DNA of 64,000 bases from Aneurinibacillus soli (GCF_002355375.1 NZ_AP017312.1:885001-949000); one strand, 5' to 3'. Shown: positions 29,112 through 38,763, numbered from the stretch's first letter. Translations and numbers: made by a program. The notes: generated by a model not told the origin, from the letters alone.

Positions 29112-30512
29112 ATGAGTAAAAAAGCACCTGAATTATCTTCAGAGTATCAATATGGGTTTCATGATAAAGATATCTCCGTATTCCGTGCGAAAAAGGGATT
29201 GACAAAGGAAATCGTCGAAGAAATCTCTCGGATTAAAGGCGAAGAACAGTGGATGCTCGACTTCCGCATGAAATCCCTTGAGATTTTTGAGAGCCTTGCG
29301 ATGCCACAGTGGGGCGGAGATTTGACAGAACTTGATTTTAACAGCATTACGTACTACGTGAAGCCGTCCGAGAAACAGGGACGTGACTGGAGCGAAGTAC
29401 CGGAAGAAATCAAGAATACATTCGATCGTCTGGGCATTCCGGAAGCGGAGCAGAAATACCTTGCAGGTGTATCTGCCCAGTACGAATCTGAAGTTGTGTA
29501 CCACAATATGCAGGAAGACCTCGAAAAAATGGGGGTTATTTTCTGCGATATGGATTCGGCTGTTCGTGAGCATCCAGAGATCGTTAAGCAATACTTCAGT
29601 AAAGTAATTCCACCAACCGATAACAAGTTTGCTGCATTGAACAGCGCCGTTTGGTCAGGTGGAAGCTTTATTTATGTACCGCCGGGCATCAAATGCGAAA
29701 CACCGCTGCAAGCATACTTCCGCATTAACTCCGAGAACATGGGGCAGTTCGAGCGTACGTTGATTATTGCAGACGAAGACAGCTTCGTACACTATGTAGA
29801 AGGCTGTACAGCACCAATCTACGGTACCGATTCTCTCCACAGTGCGGTTGTTGAGATCATCGTGAAGAAAGGTGCCCGTTGCCGTTATACAACGATCCAG
29901 AACTGGTCATCGAACGTTTACAACCTCGTTACGAAGCGTGCGGTTGCAGAAGAAGATGCGACCATGGAGTGGATTGATGGTAACATCGGCAGCAAGCTGA
30001 CGATGAAATATCCAGCTGTTGTCATGACTGGCCCACGTGCGAAAGGTGTCGTAATCTCCATCGCCGTAGCAGGTAAAGGTCAGCATCAGGATGCGGGAGC
30101 CAAAATGGTTCACTTAGCACCGGATTGCAGCTCGACTATCATATCAAAAAGTATTAGTAAGCATGGTGGGAAAGTAACATACCGTGGACTTTCTAGCTTT
30201 GGCCGCAAATCGGAAGGGTCTAAGTCTAACATCAAATGTGATACGATTATTCTCGATAAGTTGTCTACATCGGATACGATTCCATACAACGAAATTTTGA
30301 ATAATAATATTACACTTGAGCATGAAGCAACTGTTTCGAAAGTAAGCGAAGAGCAACTCTTCTATTTGATGAGCCGTGGTCTTAAAGAAGAGGAAGCGAC
30401 TCAGATGATTATCATGGGCTTCATCGAACCGTTTACGAAAGAACTTCCGATGGAATATGCGGTAGAGATGAACCGTTTGATCCAGTTCGAAATGGAAGGT
30501 AGTATCGGATAA
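29112..30512 (+). CDS. sufB: Fe-S cluster assembly scaffold
   Basis: 466 residues. SufB binds the nascent cluster with SufC and SufD. Family motifs include [41 protein letters not shown] with its conserved Cys, and the C-terminal [27 protein letters not shown] precedes the ATG after a short spacer that can form a GAGGCG/CGCCTC hairpin. Last gene of the operon. Confidence 0.97.
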   Translation: MSKKAPELSSEYQYGFHDKDISVFRAKKGLTKEIVEEISRIKGEEQWMLDFRMKSLEIFESLAMPQWGGDLTELDFNSITYYVKPSEKQGRDWSEVPEEIKNTFDRLGIPEAEQKYLAGVSAQYESEVVYHNMQEDLEKMGVIFCDMDSAVREHPEIVKQYFSKVIPPTDNKFAALNSAVWSGGSFIYVPPGIKCETPLQAYFRINSENMGQFERTLIIADEDSFVHYVEGCTAPIYGTDSLHSAVVEIIVKKGARCRYTTIQNWSSNVYNLVTKRAVAEEDATMEWIDGNIGSKLTMKYPAVVMTGPRAKGVVISIAVAGKGQHQDAGAKMVHLAPDCSSTIISKSISKHGGKVTYRGLSSFGRKSEGSKSNIKCDTIILDKLSTSDTIPYNEILNNNITLEHEATVSKVSEEQLFYLMSRGLKEEEATQMIIMGFIEPFTKELPMEYAVEMNRLIQFEMEGSIG

Positions 30513-30524
30513 CCTTTATATATC

Positions 30525-30565
30525 AAGGGGGTGAATGCTTGAAAAGGGCATTTGCCCCCTTTTTG
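30525..30565 (+). terminator. Terminator of the suf operon
   Basis: AAGGGGGTGAATGC and GCATTTGCCCCCTT pair, then TTT. Confidence 0.85.
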
Positions 30566-30573
30566 CCCTCTTA

Positions 30574-31012
30574 TTAGATTTCGATGTATTGCTCATACAG
30601 AGTTAGAGCATCATCTTCAATCTTTTTAGTAATGTGTAGATACGTGTCTGCTGTGACTTTCACGCTTGCGTGCCCAAGTCGCTCGGACACATATTTTATA
30701 TTTGCGCCAGCTTCCAGCAAATGGACAGCATGGGTGTGTCGGAGTGCATGAGGGGAAAATACCGGAACGCCTGACCGTTTACATACGACTTTAAAATATT
30801 CACGGACCACGTTTGTTCGAAGCCAGCGCCCGTCATGCTGGTGAAAGATAATATTCTCGGTTGTTGCCTTGTAGTTTTTGTAGCGTAGGTAAACTTCCTT
30901 TTGGTTGATCTTGTGCCGTTTCATCAACTTCACAGTGGCATCATCCAGCTTAACTACACGGTCACTCTTTTTGGATTTTGGTGTGGACAGATACGGGGTT
31001 GAGTTTAAAGGA
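30574..31012 (-). pseudogene. Tyrosine recombinase (phage integrase), C-terminal fragment
   Basis: Only the C-terminal third of an integrase is left. The frame holds HALRHTHAVHLLEAG, RLGHASVKVTADTYLHI and the final Tyr nucleophile, that is, the R..H..Y part of the active site. The first catalytic Arg and the DNA-binding N-terminal domain are absent. The homologous frame starts at about 31012 (STPKSKKSDRVVKL) after an upstream stop; the first ATG (30933) is internal. It begins nine nt after the suf terminator and marks the edge of an old integrated element. Confidence 0.85.
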
Positions 31013-31394
31013 TCAAGATATATCTTTTAGCTGGTAATTTCCTCATCGGGGTAATGTTATAAGGCTGAAGAGAGCAATACAGTAGCTGAGGTATCGTGTT
31101 TTATAGAAAAAGTAGCTGGCTTGTTAACTTTATAGTATGGAGTTATCTAGGTTTAGTGGCGATGTAGCTGAATTCCAAGTAGGAACTGGTTGATATATAA
31201 TATATCAATTTATGTATCTGGATTTGCAGTCATGAAATATTGCTTTTTTTCAACTTTTTTTCCAAGTGCTAATGGTTTTACCTTTGTCCTACTTTTAAAG
31301 AATGAGCCAAAACTGTTTCTCTAGACCCACACGAACTTAATCCAGTACAATGTCAAAGTGCTGGATCAAAATTGTGTGAGAAGGAGAGGGTGAC
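31013..31394. other. Intergenic region without recognised genes
   Basis: About 380 bp of A+T-rich sequence. I see no intact frame, RNA or clear hairpin. AAGGAGAGGG near 31381 is the ribosome-binding site of the broken transporter gene that follows. Confidence 0.5.
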
Positions 31395-32058
31395 ATGAAA
31401 AATTCGTCTTCATTAATCGCATTATGGATCAGTCTTATTAGTAATGTGATATTAACCGTATTAAAGAGTGTTGTCGGATATTTATTCAACAGTCAGGTAC
31501 TTATCGCTGACGGAATTCATAATGCTATGGAAACAAGGACTCTATGTTTATTGTATTCGACTCGGAAAAGCACAAAATAGCAAAAGTTTAATTGCAACTG
31601 CAAATGATCACATTGCTGATGTTTATGCATCTATTGCTGCTGTGGTAGGTATTGGTGCGACATTGATTGGTGAGCGTTATGACATATCATTTGCTCAGTA
31701 TGGGGGTCCGATTGCTGGAATGATCGTCTTCTATTTTGTTCTGAAAATGGCCTACGAAATGGGGAAAGAATCCATTGGGATTCTAATGGAAGAAAACGTA
31801 CCTTCAGAGCAATTGATTCAGTTAGAAAGCATTGTTCGCTCGATCCCACAAGTAAAACGAATCGATCGAATTCGAGCAAGAGAGCACGGTCATTATATTA
31901 TTGTCGATGTAAGAGTGGGCGTTTCAAATGATTTAACGATTAAAGAGGGGCACGATATTAGCCGCTTGATCAAGAATTCAACTAAAAATGAAATTCAAAA
32001 TGTTGAAGAAGTACTGGTGCATTTAAACCCATGGTATGAAGAGGATGCTATACACTAA
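31395..32058 (+). pseudogene. Cation diffusion facilitator (CDF) transporter, broken
   Basis: Two overlapping frames carry parts of one CDF metal-ion exporter. The first (from ATG 31395) has TM1 and the start of the metal site, VLIADGIHNA. The second (to 32058) resumes at KQGLYVYCIRLGKAQNSKSLIATANDHIADVYAS and runs through to the C-terminal cytosolic domain (VHLNPWYEE). About 60 residues with membrane helices 2 and 3 are missing at the junction (near 31527), with a frame change. A deletion destroyed the gene. The metal-site Asp/His residues of the second half (NDHIADV) remain. Confidence 0.85.
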
Positions 32059-32287
32059 AGTAATCCTTTTATGAAGGTTTAAAGTAGCAAAATTTCAGTG
32101 ATGATTGATGAAGAAGTCCTTTCTCTAAACGAATATGCATTACATAAGCTAAGTCGATGAGTTGCTCATACCGAGCGGCTTTTTATTTTGCCTTGATGGC
32201 AAAAGCAAAATGAGAACCGTGGTTGACGCCGGAAGGGTAGTCGACTCTACAATCCCGGCCATTCCTTCTGGGTGATTGATAGAGAAT
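32059..32287 (+). other. Gene-free spacer before the orphan tRNA
   Basis: No frame or RNA recognised. Short inverted repeats such as CCGGAAGG/CCTTCTGG are present near 32230-32275 without a T-run. Confidence 0.4.
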
Positions 32288-32358
32288 GCGGGTATAGTTC
32301 AACGGTAGAACGACGAACTTCCATTCGTTATACAGGTTCGACTCCTGCTGCCTGCTTT
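32288..32358 (+). tRNA. Orphan tRNA-Gly (TCC), divergent
   Basis: Acceptor GCGGGTA pairs with TGCCTGC using G-U pairs. The anticodon stem ACGAA/TTCGT surrounds CTTCCAT (anticodon TCC). The T-arm ACAGG/CCTGC has one mismatch. CCA is not encoded. It stands alone, 30 kb from the tRNA cluster and inside a decayed island, and its stems are weaker than those of the cluster copy at 1191. It may be a phage-borne or degenerating gene. Confidence 0.7.
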
Positions 32359-32673
32359 AAAAAATAAAATCTAATATCTACCTTAATCAATACCTTCAGA
32401 CAAGGGAAGATGACCATGAGGCCCTTTTTCTTTCGAATCTAAGCCATCTCATGATGAACTAGACCAAGCTATCGAAAAGATATTCGGATTATAGTAGACC
32501 TTTAAATCGTTTATCATCAGTTAACGGGGAGGACACATTTAATTATATAATCTAGCTAAGCGTGGTAATGTTTGAAACTGCCACGCAATTTTTCATTTCG
32601 TCAATATCATACAAGAGACTTAGAACAGAATGTGCTAGACTTACTTTCTAAATATCGAAAGGAGTTTGTTCAC

Positions 32674-33498
32674 ATGGGACAAGAAGAAAGAACAGTGCGC
32701 TTTGATCATGATTTACAAATTGAAGCCTACCGGTTTCAGGGTATCATGCAAAAATTTCCGAACCATTTCCATGAATACTATGTGATTGGCTTTATAGAGA
32801 GTGGCCAAAGACAATTATCTTGCAAGAATAAAGATTATGTAATAGGTACAGGTGATATTGTATTTTTTAATCCTCTAGATAATCATGCATGCGAACAGAT
32901 TGACAACAAACTATTAGACTATCGCTGCTTGAATATTAAGCCTGAAGTCATGCGAAAAGTGACAAAAGAGATTACTGGAAAAGATTATCTCCCTCGTTTT
33001 ACGAATCCTGTTTCTTATCGGAGTGAACAAGCTAATTTATTGCATAATCTTCACCAGATGATTATGGCTGAATTGCCAGATTTCGAGAAAGAAGAAGCTT
33101 TTTATTTTCTCATGGAGCAACTAATTCAAAAATATACCGAAGAACACGCAGAAACAAAACATGAAGGGATCGATCAGGAGACTGAAAAGGTCTGTCACTA
33201 CCTAGAGGTACATTATGCTGAACATGTTGCATTAGATGATTTAGCTAATATTTCTAATATGAACAAATATTCTTTGTTGCGGTCCTTTACTCGTATTCGT
33301 GGAATTACCCCATATCGTTATTTACAAACAGTGCGCATCAATGAAGCCAAGAAACTATTGGAGAAGGGTGTAAAACCATTAGACGCTGCCATGCAGACCG
33401 GTTTTGTGGATCAAAGTCATTTTAGCAATTTCTTTATAGAGTTTATCGGACTGACGCCCGGACAATACCGGAACATTTTTATCAACAATGATAAATAG
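32674..33498 (+). CDS. AraC-family transcriptional regulator
   Basis: 274 residues. An N-terminal cupin-like sensing domain (about 20-110, FPNHFHEYYVIGFIESGQ) is followed by two helix-turn-helix motifs (about 180-270) ending in FSNFFIEFIGLTPGQYR. ATG 32674 follows AAAGGAG; a TTG 102 nt upstream is possible but weak. It precedes, in the same direction, an EamA transporter gene and a DUF2000 gene, and probably controls them in response to a small molecule. Confidence 0.9.
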   Translation: MGQEERTVRFDHDLQIEAYRFQGIMQKFPNHFHEYYVIGFIESGQRQLSCKNKDYVIGTGDIVFFNPLDNHACEQIDNKLLDYRCLNIKPEVMRKVTKEITGKDYLPRFTNPVSYRSEQANLLHNLHQMIMAELPDFEKEEAFYFLMEQLIQKYTEEHAETKHEGIDQETEKVCHYLEVHYAEHVALDDLANISNMNKYSLLRSFTRIRGITPYRYLQTVRINEAKKLLEKGVKPLDAAMQTGFVDQSHFSNFFIEFIGLTPGQYRNIFINNDK

Positions 33499-33525
33499 TC
33501 GGTTGTCAAAGGAAAGGACAAGAAA

Positions 33526-34443
33526 ATGAAGAACAAAACGGCTGGTCATTTATCAGCAATTATTACCGTTTTAATTTGGGGTACAACTTACATTTCCACA
33601 AAAATATTATTATATGATTTTTCCCCGATAGAGATTTTATTTTTTCGTTTCACTATAGGGTTTATTGCCTTAATGATTATATATCCGTATCGGTTGAAGG
33701 TAACTGATAAAAAACTTGAATTCTTATTTGTATGTGCTGGTTTATGTGGTGTCACTTTGTATTACCTTTTAGAAAATATTGCCCTAACCTTTACAATGGC
33801 TTCTAATGTAGGCGTAATAAGTGCCGTAGTCCCATTTTTCACAGCCATTCTCACCTATCTATTTTTGAAAGACGAACCGTTGCGAGTCAATTTCTTCATT
33901 GGATTTGTTGTTGCCATGGCCGGCATTTGCCTGATCAGTTTTAATGGAACTTCAAATTTTCAACTAAACCCATTGGGCGATTTGTTAGCAGTAGCAGCTG
34001 CGCTGGTTTGGGCCGTTTATTCTGTATTGACTAGAAAAATCAGCCATTACGGTTATAACACGATTCAAACGACAAGAAGGGTATTTTTTTACGGGATCTT
34101 ATTTATGATTCCTGTACTATTCTTGTTTGACTTTAAACTGGGACTGGAACGCTTCACAAACCCTGTTTCTTTATTCAATATTTTATTTTTGGGGCTTGGA
34201 GCTTCCGCTCTTTGCTTTGTTACCTGGAATTTTGCAGTTAAAGTATTAGGAGCTGTTAAAACCAGCATTTATATTTACATGGTTCCCGTCATTACGGTAG
34301 TTACCTCAATCATTGTATTACACGAAGAAATGACATGGTTGGCTGCTTTCGGAACGATTCTTACATTAACTGGACTTTTTATTTCAGAAAGCAAAATCAA
34401 TTTGAAGAACAAAGGGGAATGGGCAAATGGATATACAAAATAA
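33526..34443 (+). CDS. EamA/DMT-family transporter
   Basis: 305 residues, ten predicted membrane helices in two EamA repeats (first starts LIWGTTYISTKILL, second LAVAAALVWAVYSVLTRKI). The family exports amino acids, purines or other metabolites; the substrate here is unknown. It starts 27 nt after the AraC gene and overlaps the DUF2000 gene by 17 nt, so the three form an operon. Confidence 0.9.
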   Translation: MKNKTAGHLSAIITVLIWGTTYISTKILLYDFSPIEILFFRFTIGFIALMIIYPYRLKVTDKKLEFLFVCAGLCGVTLYYLLENIALTFTMASNVGVISAVVPFFTAILTYLFLKDEPLRVNFFIGFVVAMAGICLISFNGTSNFQLNPLGDLLAVAAALVWAVYSVLTRKISHYGYNTIQTTRRVFFYGILFMIPVLFLFDFKLGLERFTNPVSLFNILFLGLGASALCFVTWNFAVKVLGAVKTSIYIYMVPVITVVTSIIVLHEEMTWLAAFGTILTLTGLFISESKINLKNKGEWANGYTK

Positions 34444-34846
34444 AAAATGCGTAATGGTGATTGATTCCGAATTGTCTATCGGATTGATTGCCAATACATC
34501 GGCTGTGCTAGCTTTAACATTAGGGAAGAAAATTGATGGACTTATTGGACCAGACGTGGTTGACGGGGAAGGAAATTCTCATGAAGGAATTACAAACACA
34601 CCCATTTCTATACTAAAAGGTTCAGAAAGTTTGATTAAAGAATTGAGAGAAAAGATCTCTGCTGAGTTTCCTGATCTCCTGCTTGTCGACTTTTCTAATG
34701 TTGCTCAAATGTCAAAACATTACGATGACTATACCGATAAAATTGCTGCATGCACCAAAAATGACTTGAAGTATCTTGGTATTGCCCTTTATGGGAATAA
34801 AAAGAGCATTAACAAATTAACCGGAAGCCTTCCACTTTTACGCTAA
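34427..34846 (+). CDS. DUF2000-family protein
   Basis: 139 residues, a small alpha/beta protein with KCVMVIDSELSIGLIANTSAVLALTLG at the start, the DUF2000 signature. Related proteins are structurally like peptidyl-tRNA hydrolase 2, but no activity is established. It often sits with AraC and EamA genes, as here. The start overlaps the transporter gene with GGGGAATGGGC upstream. Confidence 0.85.
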   Translation: MDIQNKKCVMVIDSELSIGLIANTSAVLALTLGKKIDGLIGPDVVDGEGNSHEGITNTPISILKGSESLIKELREKISAEFPDLLLVDFSNVAQMSKHYDDYTDKIAACTKNDLKYLGIALYGNKKSINKLTGSLPLLR

Positions 34847-34889
34847 ATAGAAGAATTCGATGTGACTGGAATTTAGGACATCCTCTCCT

Positions 34890-35003
34890 CATAGCGCTAC
34901 TATCACAGACAACGTAAACGGAAATGTAGATGCAGGGAACAGTATAACGTGTGGGAACATTGGTGGCAATGCAGATGCTGGCAATAGCATATATAGGCGA
35001 TAA
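34890..35003 (+). pseudogene. Fragment of a beta-repeat (bactofilin-like) protein
   Basis: A short frame repeats VNGNVDAGNSI / IGGNADAGNSI, the right-handed beta-solenoid pattern of bactofilin/polymer-forming proteins. It has no start codon and is closed upstream by a stop. It is a leftover C-terminus of a lost gene. Confidence 0.5.
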
Positions 35004-35009
35004 GAGGAT

Positions 35010-35195
35010 GTGTACAGTAAACAAGTAAAAATAGGCCAGACCCGCGCAGCAATTGGAAATCATGTGTACAGAAGTACTGGCAAAAGGAAAAAGAAAAGGG
35101 GTGAAAGTCCTTTTAATAGTACAACAACCCCTTCTCAAACTTTCGAGCAATTGCTTAAAAAGAATGAACAGTTGAGGGTGTCAGCTACGAAGTAA
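35010..35195 (+). CDS. Possible small basic protein, 61 residues
   Basis: A GTG-started frame with a Lys/Arg-rich middle (STGKRKKKRGESP) and a helical end (TFEQLLKKNEQLRV). GAGG lies only two nt before the GTG, which is close. It is followed directly by a terminator. Codon use looks coding, but the start is uncertain and no family is recognised. Confidence 0.38.
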   Translation: MYSKQVKIGQTRAAIGNHVYRSTGKRKKKRGESPFNSTTTPSQTFEQLLKKNEQLRVSATK

Positions 35196-35209
35196 GTTCC
35201 AACCAGAAA

Positions 35210-35246
35210 AGGCTTACCTCTATGATTCATGAGGTAGGTCTTTTTC
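35210..35246 (+). terminator. Rho-independent terminator
   Basis: TTACCTC and GAGGTAG pair over TATGATTCAT, followed by TTTTTC. Confidence 0.75.
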
Positions 35247-35389
35247 TTTTGTATAACGTTACGACCGAGCCAGCGTAACAGTCACTTCATCTGATGCGGT
35301 TTCGTTGGTTGGCTTGTAATGTTAAGCCGGTATTTAAACCAGTATATGTAATTTATATAAGGTTACTAAAAAGGGGGATGTTTACTTAA

Positions 35390-35761
35390 ATGGTTAAATT
35401 AAGGGTTGATTTTTTAGTCGGTATTTTTATGCTAACATTCGTAATGGTCTGTACATCTAATAAGAGCTCACAGACATTTGTAGAAAGCTCTGAAGCACTT
35501 GTCGATAATCGAGAAAGTTCTAAAGAAACGAATGAATCTTGGATAACATCTGAACTCTCAACCTATAAATTTCAAGTTCCTTCAAGTAGCAAGACGATGA
35601 CTGAAAAGGACGTCAAGGATACAATGTCCTTTAATAAAGTAGAGCGAGGGTTTTGCCGTCCTAAGCATGACGTAAAAAGGCTCTTTTATTTTGTCTGGAG
35701 GTGGGTGACTAATATGGAAATACGAAAAATATCAGTCAGCAACATCAATCCAGCACCGTAA
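35390..35761 (+). CDS. Hypothetical, possibly a truncated lipoprotein
   Basis: 123 codons from ATG 35390. The first 21 residues are hydrophobic and end at a Cys (FVMVCTSN), which would fit a lipoprotein signal of poor quality. The middle is Ser/Glu/Thr-rich. After about residue 88 the frame runs through what looks like non-coding sequence and then coincides with the start of the ParB-like pseudogene, so the gene has probably lost its own 3' end. Confidence 0.4.
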   Translation: MVKLRVDFLVGIFMLTFVMVCTSNKSSQTFVESSEALVDNRESSKETNESWITSELSTYKFQVPSSSKTMTEKDVKDTMSFNKVERGFCRPKHDVKRLFYFVWRWVTNMEIRKISVSNINPAP

Positions 35762-35974
35762 AATCCGCGTGCTGACCTGCAGCCCGACGATCCAGAATAA
35801 GAAAAGCTAAAGCGTTCCATTGCGGAGTTCGGATATGTCGAACTGCTTGTCTGGAATGAACGTACTAGCAATCTAGTCGGCGGCCACCAGCGTTTTAAGA
35901 TTTTACTCGAGCAAGGTCATATCGAAATCGAAGTGTCAGGTGTGAACCTGGACGAAGTGCGTGAGAAGGGCTAA
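35714..35974 (+). pseudogene. ParB/Srx-domain protein with two in-frame stops
   Basis: The frame from ATG 35714 (after GGAGG) encodes a ParB N-terminal domain of the phage/plasmid type: MEIRKISVSNINPAP, then LKRSIAEFGYVELLVWNER and NLVGGHQRFKILLEQG. Two TAA codons stand where the family has Tyr (after INPAP, and in DPE-x-EKL). Everything else remains in one frame. The protein would be short (86 codons), so the C-terminal part is also gone. Most likely a phage remnant. Confidence 0.8.
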
Positions 35975-35994
35975 TCAATCTCATATGTGCAGGA

Positions 35995-36027
35995 AAACTC
36001 CCGAATCAATCGTTCGGGAGTTTTTTG
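35995..36027 (+). terminator. Rho-independent terminator
   Basis: AAACTCCCGAA and TTCGGGAGTTT pair, with more T's. Confidence 0.9.
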
Positions 36028-36082
36028 TGTGTTATGATAATCGTATACTATAGAGAAAGGCCAACAGAAAGCGAGGAAACCT

Positions 36083-36910
36083 ATGTCTGCTTTTAGTTTC
36101 GTTATTCTGACGCTCGTCGGGATTTTTGCGGGGGCATTCGGGAGTATGCTGGGCCTGGGTGGTGGGATTATTCTTGTTCCGGCCTTATTCTATCTTCCAT
36201 CCCTCATACCGGGCGTACCACCTATTACGCCACAGCTTGCTGTCGGCACATCGCTTATGCTTATTATCATCACAGCACTGTCTTCCACGCTCAGCTATTC
36301 AAAAAAGAAGCTGCTAGACGTTTCGAGTGCGTTGTTGTTTTTTATCGGGAGCGCGCCAGGTTCTATCCTGGGGGCATGGCTGTCTACACGTTTTGATTCG
36401 AAATCATTTACGGTGTACTACGGATTTTTTATGCTACTTATGCTTGTTATTCTTACCTATCGCAAGCGCCTGTCTCCGCGCAGCTTGAACTGGAAAACAA
36501 CGAAGACGTATGTTGATGTCTCAGGGCAAACCTATACGTATGGGTACTCTAGGCCACTGGCGATTGCGATCGCATTTGTCGTGGGAACGCTGTCAAGTGT
36601 GTTTGGAATCGGCGGCGGTGCGATGCTTGTTCCGTTCATGCTGGTGTTGTTTCGCTTTCCGCCACATATCGCGACTGCGACTTCTATGCTTGTCATCCTG
36701 CTGTCTTCGATTGTCGGTAGTGTGACGCATGTGGCATTTGGACATATTGTGTGGAGTGCTGTTCTTGCGATAGCACCTGGTGCCTGGATTGGGGGTAAGC
36801 TGGGCAGTACACTGGCCAGCAAAATACCTAGCAATCGAATTGAGTTGATTTTGCGATTTGTCCTGTTGATTCTTGCGGTCCGCATGATCTGGGAGGGACT
36901 AACCATATAG
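36083..36910 (+). CDS. TSUP-family membrane permease (YunE-like)
   Basis: 275 residues with about eight membrane helices and the twin GxGGG motifs of the TauE/SafE family: GSMLGLGGGIILVP (about residue 20) and SVFGIGGGAMLVPF (about 173). Members move sulfur-containing or other anions. Neighbouring YunC, and YunB further on, suggest the equivalent of Bacillus YunE. GAAAGCGAGGAAA precedes the ATG. Confidence 0.9.
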   Translation: MSAFSFVILTLVGIFAGAFGSMLGLGGGIILVPALFYLPSLIPGVPPITPQLAVGTSLMLIIITALSSTLSYSKKKLLDVSSALLFFIGSAPGSILGAWLSTRFDSKSFTVYYGFFMLLMLVILTYRKRLSPRSLNWKTTKTYVDVSGQTYTYGYSRPLAIAIAFVVGTLSSVFGIGGGAMLVPFMLVLFRFPPHIATATSMLVILLSSIVGSVTHVAFGHIVWSAVLAIAPGAWIGGKLGSTLASKIPSNRIELILRFVLLILAVRMIWEGLTI

Positions 36911-36964
36911 GGATTTATCGTACATACATAGAGAGAAAATAAAAAATAGGAGGGGGATACTTAT

Positions 36965-37222
36965 ATGAAATTAGTGAATGACATTTATAACATGTATCGT
37001 GATAAACTGATTGGGGAAGAAGAGGACGTAACAACGCTTGTAATGGGGCTTTTGCATGAACGTACGAAAGAAGAAATGATGAGCTGGGTTAACGACATGC
37101 AGGAGACGGAAGTGTACCAGATGCTTGGGTTATATTTGTTGGAGATGCTGCGCTTAAAGCTAGCGGATGAAGGAATTCCATTACAACCACGCCAGGATGC
37201 AGGTGCACAACGGTTTCACTAA
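36965..37222 (+). CDS. Small conserved protein of Bacilli
   Basis: 85 residues, acidic and helical, no membrane segment. It opens MKLVNDIYNMYRDKL and may belong to the DUF6154 group, but I am not certain of that name. AGGAGGGGG precedes the ATG. It lies between the TSUP permease and yunC, all on one strand. Confidence 0.8.
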   Translation: MKLVNDIYNMYRDKLIGEEEDVTTLVMGLLHERTKEEMMSWVNDMQETEVYQMLGLYLLEMLRLKLADEGIPLQPRQDAGAQRFH

Positions 37223-37285
37223 ACGAGACACCATTACTGTATGGGCCACATACTGTGGAGAGAATGAGAAAGAAGGGGGACTGCT

Positions 37286-37591
37286 ATGATGATGGAGATG
37301 AAACCGCTACTCATTGAGGGGCATCAAGTAACAGCTGTTACGGTACAGCTTCCGAAAACAACGTTGCTTGCAATTACAACAGATAAAGGCTATATTATGT
37401 GCGGAGCGCTTGATGTCGGGCTATTGAATGCGAAGCTAGCTGACAGAGGGATTCTTGCAGGACGTGCGGTTGGCGTGCGAACGATTGAGCAGCTCCTGGA
37501 AGCACCTCTAGAATCAGTGACGATTGCAGCTCGGGAACTAGGCATTACGGCTGGAATGGCCGGTAGAGATGCGTTACTGAAAATGATGTAA
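37286..37591 (+). CDS. yunC: YunC-like DUF1805 protein
   Basis: 101 residues. The DUF1805 motifs are TDKGYIMCGALDVGLLN (about residues 32-48) and the end AGMAGRDALLKMM. The Bacillus homologue has a known fold but no known activity. GAAGGGGG precedes ATG 37286; two more Met codons follow closely. Confidence 0.9.
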   Translation: MMMEMKPLLIEGHQVTAVTVQLPKTTLLAITTDKGYIMCGALDVGLLNAKLADRGILAGRAVGVRTIEQLLEAPLESVTIAARELGITAGMAGRDALLKMM

Positions 37592-37599
37592 AATGTATG

Positions 37600-37627
37600 A
37601 AAAGCTTTCCATTTGGAAGGCTTTTTT
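37600..37627 (+). terminator. Rho-independent terminator after yunC
   Basis: AAAGCTTTCC and GGAAGGCTTT pair over ATTT, then T's. Confidence 0.75.
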
Positions 37628-37671
37628 ATGTATAATGAGCGTATAAGACTAGAGACAAGGGGCAAAAGATT

Positions 37672-38763
37672 ATGAGACTGCTCTCCATAACTCGTTGTGA
37701 GCCTGGAATGAAGTTGGCTAAGCCCATTTTTACAGACACAGGGGCAGTGTTGCTGAATACAGAAGTTTCGCTTACAAGCACGATGATCCGCCGACTTCAG
37801 GAGAAGGGGATCAATACTTTATACATATATGACGACGCTACGAAAGATATAGAAGCGGGGGAAGTAGTATCCGAGAAAGTCAGACGGGAAGCAGCCCGTG
37901 CGATTTACCACAATTTTAATGAAATTGTGGGGTCGGATCAGAAGTGGAAAGCTCGTCTTTCACCAGGGGCCATTACGGACTTTCGCAATATATTTGAAAA
38001 TATTTTATCTGATTTGAAGCACAATCGACAGGCAATGAACTTACTGACAAATATTTGTGCACAGGATCATTATATTTATGCGCATTCTTTGAATGTAGCG
38101 ATTTATGCGGCAGCACTTGCGCTGCATCTTGGTTATGCGGACAAGGATATCGTTGAACTTGGGATGGGAGCGCTTCTTCATGATATTGGCAAGCTACACG
38201 TTCCGGGGGAAGTCCTGTATAAGCCGGGACGCCTTACAGATGATGAATTTATCGAAATGAAAAAGCATGCTGAGTATGGCTTTGAATTTCTGCGCAATCA
38301 GGAAGGAGTGTCTCTGCTTGCCGCACATTGTGCCTTTCAGCACCATGAGCGGCTGGATGGAACAGGCTATCCGCGTGGGCTGAAAGGGGACGAAATTCAT
38401 CGCTACGCCCGTGTTATGGCTGTGTGTGATGTGTTCGACGCGCTGACAACGAATCGTGTGTACCGATCTGCTATGCTGCCACATGACGCGATGGAGATTT
38501 TATATACGGGTTCGGGCACGCATTTTGAACCGGAAATGGTAGAAGCTTTCCGCCGTACGGTTGCGATTTATCCGATTGGATTGACCGTGCAACTTAATAC
38601 AGGAGAAACAGGAGTTGTAGTAGATTACAATCGCAATGTACCGGCACGCCCGGTCGTGCGTGTAATCCGACTTCCAGATGGCAGTGTACCGTCCCGTTAT
38701 TATGAAATTGATTTAGCTAAAGAATTGACAGTCATGATTGTGAAATGCGATGCTATTTTATAG
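37672..38763 (+). CDS. HD-GYP domain protein
   Basis: 363 residues. The HD-GYP domain (about 120-300) has HSLNVAIYA, LLHDIGKLHVP, HHERLDGTGYPRGL and DVFDALTTNR, that is, both the HD and the GYP signatures. The domain typically hydrolyses cyclic di-GMP. The N-terminal 100 residues resemble the DUF3391-like region found with such domains. GGGGC lies before the ATG. A ThyX-like gene follows after 28 nt. Confidence 0.92.
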   Translation: MRLLSITRCEPGMKLAKPIFTDTGAVLLNTEVSLTSTMIRRLQEKGINTLYIYDDATKDIEAGEVVSEKVRREAARAIYHNFNEIVGSDQKWKARLSPGAITDFRNIFENILSDLKHNRQAMNLLTNICAQDHYIYAHSLNVAIYAAALALHLGYADKDIVELGMGALLHDIGKLHVPGEVLYKPGRLTDDEFIEMKKHAEYGFEFLRNQEGVSLLAAHCAFQHHERLDGTGYPRGLKGDEIHRYARVMAVCDVFDALTTNRVYRSAMLPHDAMEILYTGSGTHFEPEMVEAFRRTVAIYPIGLTVQLNTGETGVVVDYNRNVPARPVVRVIRLPDGSVPSRYYEIDLAKELTVMIVKCDAIL

